This document shows, in pieces, positions 36,199-46,831 of a stretch of DNA of 64,000 nucleotides (the first letter of the stretch is position 1; the number at the start of each line of letters is the position of its first letter). Source of the DNA: Bombyx mori (taxonomy: Eukaryota; Arthropoda; Insecta; Lepidoptera; Bombycidae). The position numbers and the translations under genes are program-made. Location: contig NC_085116.1 in assembly GCF_030269925.1 (NCBI RefSeq), positions 1,178,001 through 1,242,000 of the forward strand, given 5' to 3'. The notes under the pieces were generated by a model. That model worked only from the letters and a program-made list of their open reading frames with translations, did no database searches and was not told the origin of the DNA.

Positions 36199-36657
36199 TC
36201 AGGAGGAAATCGCCGGACTCCCACCCTCCACTGGGGATGGAGGGTGGGGCATGTCGGAGTCGAACCGACTAAAACCTCCTGTCGCTCAACAACCAACGTC
36301 CAACCCTCGCATGAGACAGAACTCATGAAAGGCAAGGGGAGGAGAGTGAAGCGTTTAGTGCGGAGCACATCTCTCCCATCACCCTCCCCCTCGGGACGCC
36401 GGACTGGCGGTCGTCGGCGCCACGACCACCAGCCCTCTCGGTCGGCAGGCTATCCGAAGCCCGCCTACATGGCGCCGGTTAGAATGGTCTATCCTACGGA
36501 ATACCCCGCTGGGTCAGAACCAGCGTGGGTTGAGGATAGCCGGCCTTCCATCACCCGGATGCTCTTGCGTAAAACGCGTGCAGAGCAGCTTGCACGTCGT
36601 CTTCTTAGGCCCCCTTCGCCGGGCCCCAGACCGACATATGAGGGGGACCCGAAACAC

Positions 36658-38505
36658 TTAGAGGGCCAGGGCTAGGGCGAGATCCGCCTCCCTGGCCCCC
36701 GCTCGACGGCGGCGGGCTTGTGCGTCTCTCACGCGCCCCGCCGCCTCCTTCTGCGAGATGGTGCACTCGCAGAAGTCGAGCATCGCCTTCCACGACTCGT
36801 CGCTGCCGAGCATCGATGCCACAACACTCGGCAACGACAAGTCGTTTCCTATTTTTGCGACGAGGACACGGCGCCACCCCTCCCATGCGGGGCAGGCAAC
36901 GAGCGTGTGCTCCGCCGTGTCCAAGTCGCAACCACAATGGTAGCACTCTGCCGTCGGCTCGGCTCCGATCCGGTGCAGGAACTCACCGAAGCAACCATGC
37001 CCAGTGAGCACCTGCGTGAGCCGGAAAGTGAGGCGTCCTCTGTCACGATTCACCCAATCCACAAGAATAGGGCGAATCGCCTCGACGGTCCTACGACCAG
37101 CCGAAGGATCGGCCAGCCGCCTGGACCATGCCTCCAGCACGGACCGCCGAGATTGGGCCCTCCGCGCTCTGACCACACTGGGGCTGGGACGCGCCACGCC
37201 CCGGGCACGAAGGTTAGCTCGCCACTGATAGTCAGCGGCGAGCGCCTCCGCCTCCAGGACCCAAGGCGGCGTCCCAGCCAGTACACACGCCGCCTCAAAA
37301 GAGATGGTGCGATAACCACGGATGACCCTGACCGCGATGGTGCGTTGCGGCCGTTGCAGCAACTTCGCTACCCCCACGGCCAGGGACTGGCCCCACACGG
37401 GTGCCCCGTATAGGGCCATTGATCGCACCACCCCCGTATAGAGACGGCGCGTCACCTGGTCAGGCCCCCCGACGTTGGGCAGAAGCCGGCTTAACGCGCC
37501 GGCCACCCCCAACAAACGAGGGACCAGGTGCTGAAAGTGAGCACGGAAGGTCCAACGACTGTCCAGAATGAGGCCGAGGTACTTTAACTGCACCCCGACC
37601 CCGATCCGGACGCCTCCAACCACGATATGGGCATCGACAGGTGGCACTCTCCGGGGCCTGTGGAACCACATGGCCTCGGATTTACTGAGCGCCACGTCGA
37701 GGCCCAATCTCCTGATTTTGCCGACGACATGCGCTACCCCAGCGGTGGCAAGACGAGCAGACTCAGCAAAGCTCCCTCCCCGGGCCACGACCAGCGTGTC
37801 GTCTGCGTAACATATTACGCTTAGGCCCGGGAGGAGGGCACCCCTCAGCACCCAGTCATACCCGATATTCCACAAAAGAGGGCCGAGTACCGACCCCTGT
37901 GGAACACCGCGCACGACCGGGAACCGATGTACGACCCCATCGTGTCCGGTACACGTGACCGATCTGTCCTCCAAGTAGGAGCCGACCAGCCGGCGAAGGT
38001 AGAGGGGCACTCCGTGTCTTTCCAGCGCCCCCCCTATCACGGACCAGGGCAGGGTGTTAAACGCATTGGCGATGTCGAGCGACACCGCCAAGGCCACCCC
38101 ACCCCCACAGACGGCCTCCTCCGAGAGGGCCCGCACGCGAAGGATCGCGTCCACTGTTGAGCGACCCTCTCGGAAGCCATACTGCTCCGCCGACAGATCG
38201 GGTCCCACCCCGATCAGATGCTGGATGATGCGGGCTGCCAGAATGCGTTCCAGCAGTTTGCCCACCTCATCCAACAACACGATGGGACGGTACCCGGCGG
38301 CAGTATCCGCCGGGCGCCCCTCCTTTCTCAATAGCACAAGTCTGCCCGTCCTCCACGATGAAGGAAACCGTCCCGACTCGAGGCAGGAGTTATAAAGCCT
38401 CAAGAGTCGGTCCCCTAGGGCACCAAGAGCCAAGGCCCAAACCCGGCCATGGACGCCGTCCGGGCCAGGTGCAGTGTCCTTTGCGCACATTTTGCGTACT
38501 GCCAC
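36658..38505 (-). CDS. R1-clade reverse transcriptase, C-terminal 615 codons
   Basis: This is the polymerase part of a LINE ORF2; in intact elements it copies the element RNA at a nicked target site. Visible: the fingers start with APGPDGVHGRVW (12-23); GYRPIVLLDEVGKLLERIL (71-89); motif A VSLDIANAFN (141-150); motif B GVPQGSVLGP (200-209); motif C YADD (233-236). A C-terminal zinc-binding motif CYHC..H..C lies at about 521-538, typical of the R1 group. No stop or frameshift in 615 codons. The first codon is GTG at the truncation point, so there is no true start; the APE endonuclease domain and ORF1 are missing. GC content is far above the flanks, in line with transfer from an active master copy. 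Unlikely to be expressed as is. Confidence 0.9.
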   Translation of the reverse strand: MAVRKMCAKDTAPGPDGVHGRVWALALGALGDRLLRLYNSCLESGRFPSSWRTGRLVLLRKEGRPADTAAGYRPIVLLDEVGKLLERILAARIIQHLIGVGPDLSAEQYGFREGRSTVDAILRVRALSEEAVCGGGVALAVSLDIANAFNTLPWSVIGGALERHGVPLYLRRLVGSYLEDRSVTCTGHDGVVHRFPVVRGVPQGSVLGPLLWNIGYDWVLRGALLPGLSVICYADDTLVVARGGSFAESARLATAGVAHVVGKIRRLGLDVALSKSEAMWFHRPRRVPPVDAHIVVGGVRIGVGVQLKYLGLILDSRWTFRAHFQHLVPRLLGVAGALSRLLPNVGGPDQVTRRLYTGVVRSMALYGAPVWGQSLAVGVAKLLQRPQRTIAVRVIRGYRTISFEAACVLAGTPPWVLEAEALAADYQWRANLRARGVARPSPSVVRARRAQSRRSVLEAWSRRLADPSAGRRTVEAIRPILVDWVNRDRGRLTFRLTQVLTGHGCFGEFLHRIGAEPTAECYHCGCDLDTAEHTLVACPAWEGWRRVLVAKIGNDLSLPSVVASMLGSDESWKAMLDFCECTISQKEAAGRVRDAQARRRRAGAREADLALALAL

Positions 38506-38514
38506 ACAACCTAA

Positions 38515-38747
38515 TCTAATCCCGACATAGTATAAAATAAAGTCGCTTTCTTGTCCCTATATCTGTCTGTCCCCTATGTATGCTTAAATCTTTAAAACTA
38601 CGCAACGGATTTTGATGCGGTTTTTTTTTAATAGATAGAGTGATTGAAGAAGAAGGTTTATAATATATGTATAATAACATCCATTAAATAGTGGAGAAAT
38701 CAATAATAAATTACAGTTTCCGAAGCGAAGCGAGGGCGGGTCGCTAA
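38515..38747 (+). mobile_element. Helitron-like element, family 4
   Basis: A|TCTAATCCCGACATAGTATA ... AGCGAGGGCGGGTCGCTAA|T. The end has a small stem AGCGA/TCGCT and CTAA before T, like the other Helitron-like families here. 233 bp, non-coding. The family resembles a very common lepidopteran repeat; its 5' end is less certain than its 3' end. Confidence 0.6.
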
Positions 38748-39267
38748 TAAACTATATAATAATATCTAAATGCAACATGCAATTTTGATTCAGCACAGCA
38801 TAATATTTTGAAATAATAGTGCTTGTAGTAGGGCTCATAGCAAGCTCGTACAAGTGAATACCACCATCGTTTGAGCTTTTACTACGAATCAATTATATAT
38901 TTACGATTTCAAGGTTGCGACAGCCGTTGCGCTGTTTCAATTGGGACTGCTTTGATACTAAGGACTACGGTAAACACAAATACTAGACGATTAACATCCT
39001 TTAAAATGTCGATAAATGTATTTATTTGATCCTCATAATATGTACTGTTTGAAACAATACGATTCATGTATTATCAAGTCGAGTATGTGCTAAAATAAAC
39101 ATACAGAAGAAGTGTGTAAATAATGGGCCACGTTTGAAACAGTGTACCTATTGACTTAATCAAAGACCGATACTGGGAGTCGGCGGGTTAAAGTGACAGA
39201 CGCGTAGAAAAGTGCTCTGTTGTTTATAAACAGAATTACTGTTTATTTATTTATACGACGCAGAGCT
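38748..39267. other. Unique DNA
   Basis: A possible very old SINE body at 38828-38960. Nothing else recognised. Confidence 0.3.
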
Positions 39268-39368
39268 TTTTTTTTATTGCTCTTGTAGGCATACGTCCCA
39301 CCTGATGGTGAGTGGTTACCGTCCTCCATGGACTTCAGCAATAGCAGGGGCAGAGCCAAGCCGCTTCC
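39268..39368 (-). mobile_element. CR1-like LINE 3' tail
   Basis: TTTTTATTGCTCTTGTAGGC, CCCACCTGATGGTGAGTGG, AGGGGCAGAGCCAAGCCGC. Same family as 31336-31622; a few bases around GACGAGCATACGG are missing. Confidence 0.75.
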
Positions 39369-39479
39369 TAACGAAATGCTGGAAATTGCGAGCTGGAAAT
39401 GGTTTATTGGATATAAGTAATCTAATGCGTTTATTTGATGTGGAAAGGCAATCGAGCTTTTAGGTAGCCTTTTATTCAA

Positions 39480-39835
39480 CCCGTGTCCGCCAAAGCTGAG
39501 TTTAGGTCTCTTCGAATGCACCACATTCTCTTCGGTCTCTTGTCTTTGGCATCTAATCCCTACCAACCATTTTGACCAGGTCATCGGTCCACCTCGTTGT
39601 CTGTCTGCCCACGTTACGACGTCCAGTATGAGGTTTCCACTCCAGTATTTTTGTGCCCCACCGATTGTCAGTGCGACGACATATATGACCGGCCCATTTC
39701 CACTTTTTCCGAGCAATTACTTTCACTATGTCACTCAAACCAGTTCTTCTGCGGATTTCGGTATTGCGCACTCTATCCCGTAGAGATATGCCTAATATAA
39801 CATAGCCCGTTCCATGGCTCTTTGCATGACTTTAC
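39480..39835 (-). pseudogene. RTE-like LINE reverse transcriptase C-terminus
   Basis: Minus frame at 39553-39771: RNTEIRRRTGLSDIVKVIAR, KKWKWAGHICRRTDNRWGTK, GRRNVGRQTTRWTDDLVKMV, then a stop. Catalytic core missing. Decayed relatives follow at 39880-40040, where an old SINE body may also be present. Confidence 0.7.
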
Positions 39836-40084
39836 TAGGTAACCTAGTAAATCTCAAATGGTTATTTGCATGGATAGCACAAAGTGAATGATGCCATTAA
39901 CCTTGGGATATAGCATCGAGTCTCCGTTACATTGTACAACAACGGCCCCGTCCTTCGCATTGCAATGAATAACTGATCCACAGCAGAAAAAAGCATGATG
40001 GTGAAGACACAGTACATACTCGTTCGGTCGCATGGCGTATAAAATTATCTAGTAGGATTCTTATTTTACGATGTTTTTCGCATC

Positions 40085-40448
40085 ATCCGACCGCGACGGG
40101 GCAACGCAAGGCCGCCGTCGCCCGGAATATGTCTTGTTGGATCCCTCGACTTTACTCTCGGTGCTTTTAGGATCCCTAAGCACCGGTTACCGTCTTCGTC
40201 AAACTCGTCGATTACGACGAAGAGTTCGACGAGTGAAGTAACCCATAGACAAAGTCAATTAAGTTTCTCGCCGGATCTTCTCAGTGGGTCGCAATTCCGT
40301 ACCGGTTGTAGATTCCGTCAAGCATTGCTCTTGCTGGGGCTAGTGGTAGCAAATTCTCTCAGGTTGATCTCGTGAGCACACTTACCCGTCCGGGTGTTCC
40401 TGGAATAGCCTTTTAGTAGCTTATGCTAGCGAAAAAGGGAAAAAAATA
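40085..40448 (+). mobile_element. Jockey-type LINE 3' end
   Basis: Starts within the ORF2 C-terminal coding region (CACCGGTTACCGTCTTCGTC block), then CTCGCCGGATCTTCTCAGTG and the usual 3' UTR to GGGAAAAAAATA. 5'-truncated. Confidence 0.75.
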
Positions 40449-40562
40449 TGTTTTTCGGTCATCGTGAAAGAGATTTATTATTCGCAACACGAAGTAACAG
40501 TTTATGTTAGACATGGATGCGATGGCGGTATGTATTCGTGTGACCACTACACGTTAATTCGG

Positions 40563-40680
40563 TATATTTAAATAACGCTTTTCCGTCCGACTGTACAGTG
40601 GCGGGTAATCAAAAAGCACTACTTATGCGGAGTTTGTATGGTCTCGGTTCGGCGTTATCTCCGTTGGTGCAAAAGTAAGT
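40563..40680 (+). promoter_or_regulatory. Tentative TATA promoter, short exon, splice donor
   Basis: TATATTTAAATAA at 40563, ACAGT (arthropod initiator-like) 32 bp later at 40595, ATG at 40625, a 16-codon open frame, then GTAAGT at 40675. The spacing is right for an insect gene start, but each element is short and could be chance. No downstream exon was identified. Confidence 0.2.
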
Positions 40681-41099
40681 GTTATCTTCGCGCTAACTCT
40701 TACGAAATGCGTGAATGAGCTGGTAAATATTTTCAATTTGGCTTACGCATTAGTCGCACAAGTTGGTACTACTGATTTGTTTTACTTACAAGTAATATTT
40801 TATTCCTATTTTAAAGTTACTATATTTTTAAATGAGTCTAGTATGACGTTTCGATTTCTTTCTGCTCCAAGTAAGTAAGTCTGTCCCATAATGAATCAGT
40901 AAGCACTTATTTTTGAACTACGTGAATTGTTTATTTCTTTGTAATCCGTCGATATAATTACCAGATTCCTAGTGAACTCTCATTTGCTTATTCAAGTAAT
41001 TCTCTTATGGCGGTAGCCATCACAGAACACAAGATCTTTGACAGATGCCTGAATCTCGCTTAAGAAATTTTCAAGATAAGCTCGCATTTAAACAAGTTT

Positions 41100-41181
41100 C
41101 GAACAACAGCGTTTGGATCGTCGGTCTACTGAGCAATATCACCCGCTCGGTGGAAGATATTCTCTTTGTCGTATACCCACA
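41100..41181 (+). repeat. Short dispersed repeat of unknown type
   Basis: About 84% identical by eye over 82 bp to the complement of 47897-47978 (GAACAACAGC ... GGTGGAAGAT ... TTTGTCGTA). Both copies are open in more than one frame. No element assigned. Confidence 0.6.
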
Positions 41182-42417
41182 CTCTCGATGGCTTTCGCGA
41201 TTCATCTGTCCATTTAAAAACAATGTATTGCAAAACGCTCGTCATGTGAGAGCCTTTGTATCTAATGTGGGTTAGTGGGAACCTAAATGTCTTGGGCAAC
41301 GACTGATTTTATTGAGTGAAAACCCTTTGCTTATCCCAAGAAAAAAGTGAAATCATTTTAAAAAAAACCTCCACCCTCAAACGATCTTCGAATCGATTAA
41401 CAGAGCCGCATGCATCATAGGATCGAGCATTTCACGCCCATTGTTTCAAGGCAAAGCGAAGACAATACCAAAAATCGTTCCACGATTTGATCATTCAATT
41501 AAACGTGAATAGAGAAAAGAGGTTTAGAACCATCCAATCCTTATAAATCATACTGATAATAATTGCTCGGCGGCCTTTTTTGATCGAGATCGTCATCGAT
41601 TTTAGAATCGAATGATTATTCGATTATTGATGGCTGGCTCGAGAGAAATGAATTTATTAAGTTTTTACGCTGTGCACGTGTGTGGAAATATTCTTTATCG
41701 TGTCTAAATTTAAATTTATGTGTATTTACATATTTTTTTTTAAATAATTACGTAGTATTAAGATAACGCATGACAATATGATTATAACATACTTTCTTAG
41801 AAGAAGCAATAAAGAGAAATGTATTGGTTGGATTGGTTGGAAGTTAATAGGATTTTTATTGTTACGAAATATTAACGTAACATATACCTTCATACATATA
41901 TAGCACAGCATTTGAATAGACTACTCAAACCAAAAAAAGACCGGCATTCTTACTTTACAAGTTTTCAACAAGAAAGGTCGTAAACAGCTAATGAATTAAA
42001 TCATTTAGTTGGACTATCATCCCCCTGCGAGGGGTTGGACACCCCATAGCGACCTGCCCGTAATTTTATCGAGTTATAAATTTGAATTTGTATAATGCTC
42101 GAAGCATTAACGCATGATTTATACAACTTGACTCCGCTAAGATTTCAAAGATGAAAAACAATAAATTTCGTACCCGTAACTATTGCGTTTAATGGCAACG
42201 TTTACGTTGGCTTTGTGTGGATATTCGGTTACTGTTTTTTTGTTGTTATTGTGTAGACGGTGATGTTCTTTTGTATAGCAAAAGAGTAAACAACTAAAAT
42301 ATGTGATTTGGACCCCACAAGTTGACGATATTAAGAAATACTTGCGCTATGATCACCGGTATTCTATCCTTGGAGCCAAAATACAGCCTTAGCAAAGGAT
42401 TACTCTTTGATGAACCA

Positions 42418-42592
42418 TAATCATTCTCCTGTCCTTCTCCCAGTCACTTGGGGTCGGCGGAGCATGTTTTCTTCTTTGATACTCCTCTATCATATACCAT
42501 TTCTTCGCTAACTTCATCTTACACATATTGTCTTTCACGCAATCTATTTCTATCTATTTTTTCTTCGGTCTATCTCTTCCTCTAAATCTACT
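42418..42592 (-). pseudogene. RTE-like LINE 3' end
   Basis: Complement of the GGTATATGATAGAGG and CGTGAAAGACAATATGTGTAA blocks of the 33985/57935 family. Last about 170 bp only. Confidence 0.65.
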
Positions 42593-43405
42593 CTTTGATG
42601 TACCGTATGGAGCAAAAGTTATTTATTATGCTTGGGTATTTTTCAGGCCTACATAGGTGAGTGACGCCATCCTTGTTCGACCGCTAAACAATCTCAAGTA
42701 AATCGTAATGGTTATTATCAGAGAGAAAATAATAACGAATCGTACAAACTAGGTCTTTTTTTTTGTAAATAAACTAAAAATATTTACAATAATTTATTTC
42801 AATAGATCCAGAATATCATACTGGAAAAACCATATCCACGCTAAGCTAACGCGGTGGGAGTTGACAACTTTTTACTTGCCGGAATTTATGCTATACATTT
42901 AGAGAGATGTTCTGTCGTATACAAGTCACTTAAATATTCAGCTTTCATTCTAATTTATATTGTTAACATTCAAAAAAGCTCCGAAACTTAAATAAAGTTT
43001 GATTGAATAGTCTTTTAACATGGTTAGTAGTGACATCTAGCGGTTGTAAGAGCTATAAAAGTTATGATAATAGTCTTGAAATATTTTAAGTATAAGGTCT
43101 ATCGGGATTGGCATTTTGAGTAGGTATTCCAAGCCGTGGCACGTGGATAAGTACCCTTTCGATTTGTATTTTTATCTGATTTCAAGAGGTTACTTTATTT
43201 GGACAGCTAGTTATTTATTATATTTAAATTCGTAACACTGTATATATTTTTTTATTTTTACACAATTTTAATAACGAATTAGGTAATATGCTATACTATT
43301 TGTGATTTCGACTTTATGTCTATGCGCTTCGTTAACCACTTAGCATCAGATGGACTGTGCGTCTATCTACCTATTAAGATCAATTAAATAAAATTCCCAA
43401 ACCAT
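42593..43405. other. Unique DNA
   Basis: An old SINE tail trace at 43310-43390 (TTAACCACTTAGCATCAGATG). Nothing else. Confidence 0.3.
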
Positions 43406-43598
43406 TAACGGTGCTTTTAGGTACCATAAGCACTGGTCACCGTCCTCGTCGAACCCGTCGGATCTTCTCAATGGGTCGCGTTTCCGATCCGGTGGTAGAT
43501 TCTACGAAGCATTGCCCTTGCTAAGGCCAGTGTTTGCAACACTCTGGTTTAAGACACTTCAAGGAGAAGCTGAAATAGCCTCTCAAGGCTGTCGCAAG
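43406..43598 (+). mobile_element. Jockey-type LINE 3' tail, internally deleted
   Basis: Starts in ORF2 C-terminal DNA (GGTGCTTTTAGGTACC) and jumps after CGAACCCGTCGG to ATCTTCTCAATGGGTCGC. Ends at CTGTCGCAAG, where a SINE fragment begins. Confidence 0.7.
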
Positions 43599-43682
43599 AA
43601 ACGCATTACTGCTTCACGGCAGAAATAAGGAGGGCGGTGGTACCTACCTGTGCGGACTCACAAGAGGTCCTAACCAGTAAAA
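43599..43682 (-). mobile_element. SINE fragment, head- and tail-less
   Basis: AAACGCATTACTGCTTCACG through GAGGTCCTAACCAGTAA, ending at the short-class boundary. Joined directly to a LINE tail without an A run, so this is likely a rearranged or chimeric junction. Confidence 0.7.
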
Positions 43683-44744
43683 TTATTTTGTTTAAAAAAA
43701 TACAGCTCTTGACGGTGACCATCATTTCCGATAGTTTTGTAAGCGAATAAAACAGGAAACATAATATATTTATCTCATTGAGCGTTCAACTTGGGATCAC
43801 CCACGTGACAGGGCGGACGATATTTACGACTCATAAAAATGAAATGAGTTCTCATGAGCGTTCGTGATCGGTCTCACCGCATAGTGATTGAATTTTGAAT
43901 AAACCATCTATATTAACACTTATGAAATGTTTTGTGCCTTGTCTGTTTATTGAAATATAAAATTTATTGAACTTTAAGTAATTAAATTATTCTTCGTTTT
44001 TTCTCAATCTCTTTCTTTTCCAGACGTTCTCCGTATTTTTCACCTCTAGTCTCTTCTCTATATATTACGTGGTATTTAATATTTTGGTGTGGACTTACTG
44101 GATTGCAATTCCTACCGGAGAGTAATTCTTTCACGGATACTAAATTATTATTTGTACATTTGTGTCAAATGAAATCCCTTAAACTGTTCGTTTTGAAAAC
44201 ACGAATTAATTTTAAGTAGGACTTTTTGTGACACTATTGTTGCCAGTGTCGAGTATATGAAAATCTATATTCATTAAATAATTCATAAAACTTTATGTCT
44301 CGCGTTCCCGCTAAAAAGTCTAACACTAAATCAGTAAGCCGATTACTATACACTATATGAAACAGTTGCTAATGACAAAAAATATATTTTTATATAAAGC
44401 AAGCGTATCCACAAAGTAAACTAGTGTCATTAGAACATTTTAAATTTTGATATATTTATTGGTTGGTTTTTTAAAGATTTGACGTTTAGTATCAAATAAA
44501 CATCACTATTTAGGAGCTTTATAAAGTTTTATACGATGCGAGATGAGTGCGGAAAAGGCTTTCTTAAAATTTTTAATTTGGTCCTTTTATATTTTCACTG
44601 AACTAGAATACGGGCTGACAAACCAACTGGCTATAAGTGGTTATCAAAGCCCACGGATATCACAACATGCATTCTTAAACTATGAATTCGTGTATCGACT
44701 GCGTCGCCCCTAAATCATATATATAAATAAAATTAAGGGCATGT
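43683..44744. other. Unique AT-rich DNA
   Basis: A decayed SINE tail trace near 44605-44690. Nothing else recognised. Confidence 0.3.
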
Positions 44745-44928
44745 AAGCTCACACCAGTAAATACTACCACACTTCCGGTTTGAAAGAGGGGGGGGGTTTG
44801 CATTATGTAATTGAGATGTAGATTTCATGCTTCAAGTTGGGAGGCGATATTTGCCGTTCTTGATGTCTATCGGCTTAGTAATCATCTAACACCAGGTGGG
44901 CTTAGAGTTAAGCAATAAAAAAAAAATG
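44745..44928 (+). mobile_element. Decayed SINE body
   Basis: CCGGTTTGAAAGAGGGGGGG, CTTCAAGTTGGGAGGCG, CTAACACCAGGTGGGC and AGCAATAAAAAAAAAA. Old short copy lying 50 bp before a full-length one in the same orientation. Confidence 0.65.
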
Positions 44929-44978
44929 ATAAGAGTACTATAATATATAATTTAGGAGCTATGACGGAGTAAATTAAA

Positions 44979-45390
44979 AAGTTGTCGTGGCCTAAAGGAT
45001 AAGACGTCCAGTGCATTCATATCTAGCGATGCACAGGCGGGTACCAATTTTTCTAATGAAATACGACATACTTAACAAATGCTCACGATTGACTTCTGCG
45101 GTGAAGGAATAGCATCGTGTAATAAAATCAAACCCGAAAAATTATAATTTGCGTAATTCCTGGTGGTAGAACCTCTTGTGAGTCCTCACCACCACTCTGG
45201 CTATTGCTGCCGTGAAGCAGTAATGCGTTTCTGTTTGAAGGGTAGGGCAGCCGTTGTAACTATACCGAGACCTTAGAATTCATATCCCCAGGTGGGTAGC
45301 GGCATTTACGCTCTAGATGTCTATGAGCTCCGGTAACCACTTAACACCAGGTGGGCCGTAAGCTCGTCGACCCACTTAGAAATAAAAAAT
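44979..45390 (+). mobile_element. Nearly full-length SINE lacking the B box
   Basis: Head GTTGTCGTGGCCTAAAGGAT with A box, but a deletion from GATGCAC to AGGCGGGT removes the GGTTCGAATCC B box. Body complete to AGAAATAAAAAATT. Confidence 0.85.
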
Positions 45391-46091
45391 TAAATAATGA
45401 AACTACATACGTAATCGTCTAAAGGCCTCTTTGTTAATCCTAAATTGATAGTACCTATAAAAATAAAATAAAAATACAATAATTTGATAATGTAATTTTT
45501 CGGATATCATCTCCTTTAACTAATATGTGCTTGTAAATGCATAAGAAAAATCGTAGTCAATTCCATTTATGCTTCTAAATGCATATGAAAATACAATAGT
45601 GTATTCCATACTTGGAAACATGCTCTTTGATTACCAATAACCGAACTCCCTGAATCATTTTGATACACAAAAATACCATATCTTACATTGACACACCCTT
45701 TATAATATTTACTGCTCTCGTATATATAAACACAGGAATTAAACGTAAAATCAACAAAATTATTGCGAATTTCAATATCTTTAACAATCCACTCGAAGTT
45801 CTTATTATGCGTTTACAAAAGTGTTTCGTTATTAGCGTGATAAACTAGTTTGAGGTCTAGAAGTTGTTTGAAGACAAATAATAATAATAATAATAATATT
45901 TATTCAAGCCTCTTAAAATACAAACACGTACAAAAATTCTTAACACTAGTATAATAATGTTTTATGAGGTATACAATAACAATATTCCCTGACTTTTATG
46001 CTAGGAAAACCTGTGTTACAAAAGTCAGTGGTTCAGTGCTAGGTCACCAGGTAAAGAAAGTTAACCAGGAAGAACGATCTGTAAGAATATA
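45391..46091. other. AT-rich DNA before the GT tract
   Basis: A (TAA)6 run at about 45881-45898 followed by TATTTATTCAAGCCTC may be a LINE 3' terminus in minus orientation. Unproven. No gene. Confidence 0.35.
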
Positions 46092-46097
46092 GTACGT

Positions 46098-46137
<40 letters not shown>

Positions 46138-46359
46138 GTGTGCGTGTGTGTGCGTGCGTGTGTGTGCGTGTGTGTGCGTGTGTGTGCGTGTGTGTGCGCG
46201 CGTGTGCGTGTGCGTGTGCGTGTGCGTGTGCGTGTGCGTGTGCGTGTGCGTGCGTGCGTGTGCGTGTGCGTGTGCGTGTGCGTGTGCGTGTGCGTGTGCG
46301 TGCGTGCGTGTGCGTGTGCGTGCGTGCGTGCGTGTGCGTGTGCGTGCGCGTGTGCGTGC

Positions 46360-46391
<32 letters not shown>
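46092..46391. repeat. 300-bp alternating purine-pyrimidine microsatellite
   Basis: Starts GTACGTACGTGTG. A (GT)n block leads into GTGTGC-rich blocks with GCGTGCGTGC interruptions, seen in two similar long units, then (GT)n again. Not one base breaks purine-pyrimidine alternation across the tract. Cys/Val/Arg/Ala- or Thr/His-rich ORFs here are artefacts. Confidence 0.95.
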
Positions 46392-46831
46392 CATACAATA
46401 AAGTATAATAAAATATTAAGTTAAAATTAGCTACAATAAATCAACAGTATATCATACTATATAATATATATTTTGTATATTATACATCATTATACATTTT
46501 TACAACACGACTTGTTCTGTTTCAAAATAGTCTAAGTTTAAGAGCCAAGACTTCAGATTATTTTTAACGTCATACCTATTTAAGCCATCTATCTGCTGAA
46601 ATGAATGAATCTTAAATTTTTTATAGTATTATAAATAGCAGATCAGACCTCATAGAGTAAGTGCAGTAACAGAAGAGAAAAACGGAACATCGGTTGGTCC
46701 GTTTGTCCGCCAAGCATTAAAAAATCTAGTCGATTAAGCTAGAACTTGTTACACAGCCGTCGTTGTGGCTTTAGGGAAGGTTTTTGCGACAGTAGCATCC
46801 GTTTGGGATTGATGACTTTTTTCTTTTTTTT
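46392..46831. other. AT-rich unique DNA
   Basis: Nothing recognised. Confidence 0.3.

Larger units (their letters stand above)
36114..38505 (-). mobile_element. R1-clade LINE, 5'-truncated, young
   Basis: A 2.39-kb insertion: unbroken 84-base T run (poly(A) tail), 3' UTR 36198-36657, and an open polymerase frame to the 5' break at 38505. The short duplication ACAACC at 36108-36113 and 38506-38511 brackets it. R1-clade elements are often site-specific (rDNA, telomere). This one sits between an RTE-like fragment and a Helitron-like element, and copies of its parts at 22557 and 50279 lie in unrelated sites, so it behaves as a dispersed family. Confidence 0.9.
40449..42417. other. Mostly unique DNA
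   Basis: Holds the tentative promoter/exon at 40563-40680 and a short dispersed repeat at 41100-41181 (listed separately). An ORF of 76 codons spans 41045-41275 (+) over that repeat. Nothing else recognised. Confidence 0.35.

Noticed and set aside
36040..36675. 211-codon plus-strand ORF
   Set aside because: It runs through the poly(T) tract and the antisense of the R1-clade 3' UTR; a shadow frame.
36718..38395. Plus-strand ORFs of up to 231 codons
   Set aside because: Antisense shadows of the GC-rich R1 reverse transcriptase frame.
45881..45990. LINE 3' end with (TAA)n tail
   Set aside because: Suggestive trinucleotide tail, but no coding or second copy in the window to support it; left as unassigned.
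46039..46424. Several 99-119 codon ORFs rich in Thr/His or Cys/Val/Arg/Ala
   Set aside because: They are translations of the alternating GT/GC microsatellite in all frames.
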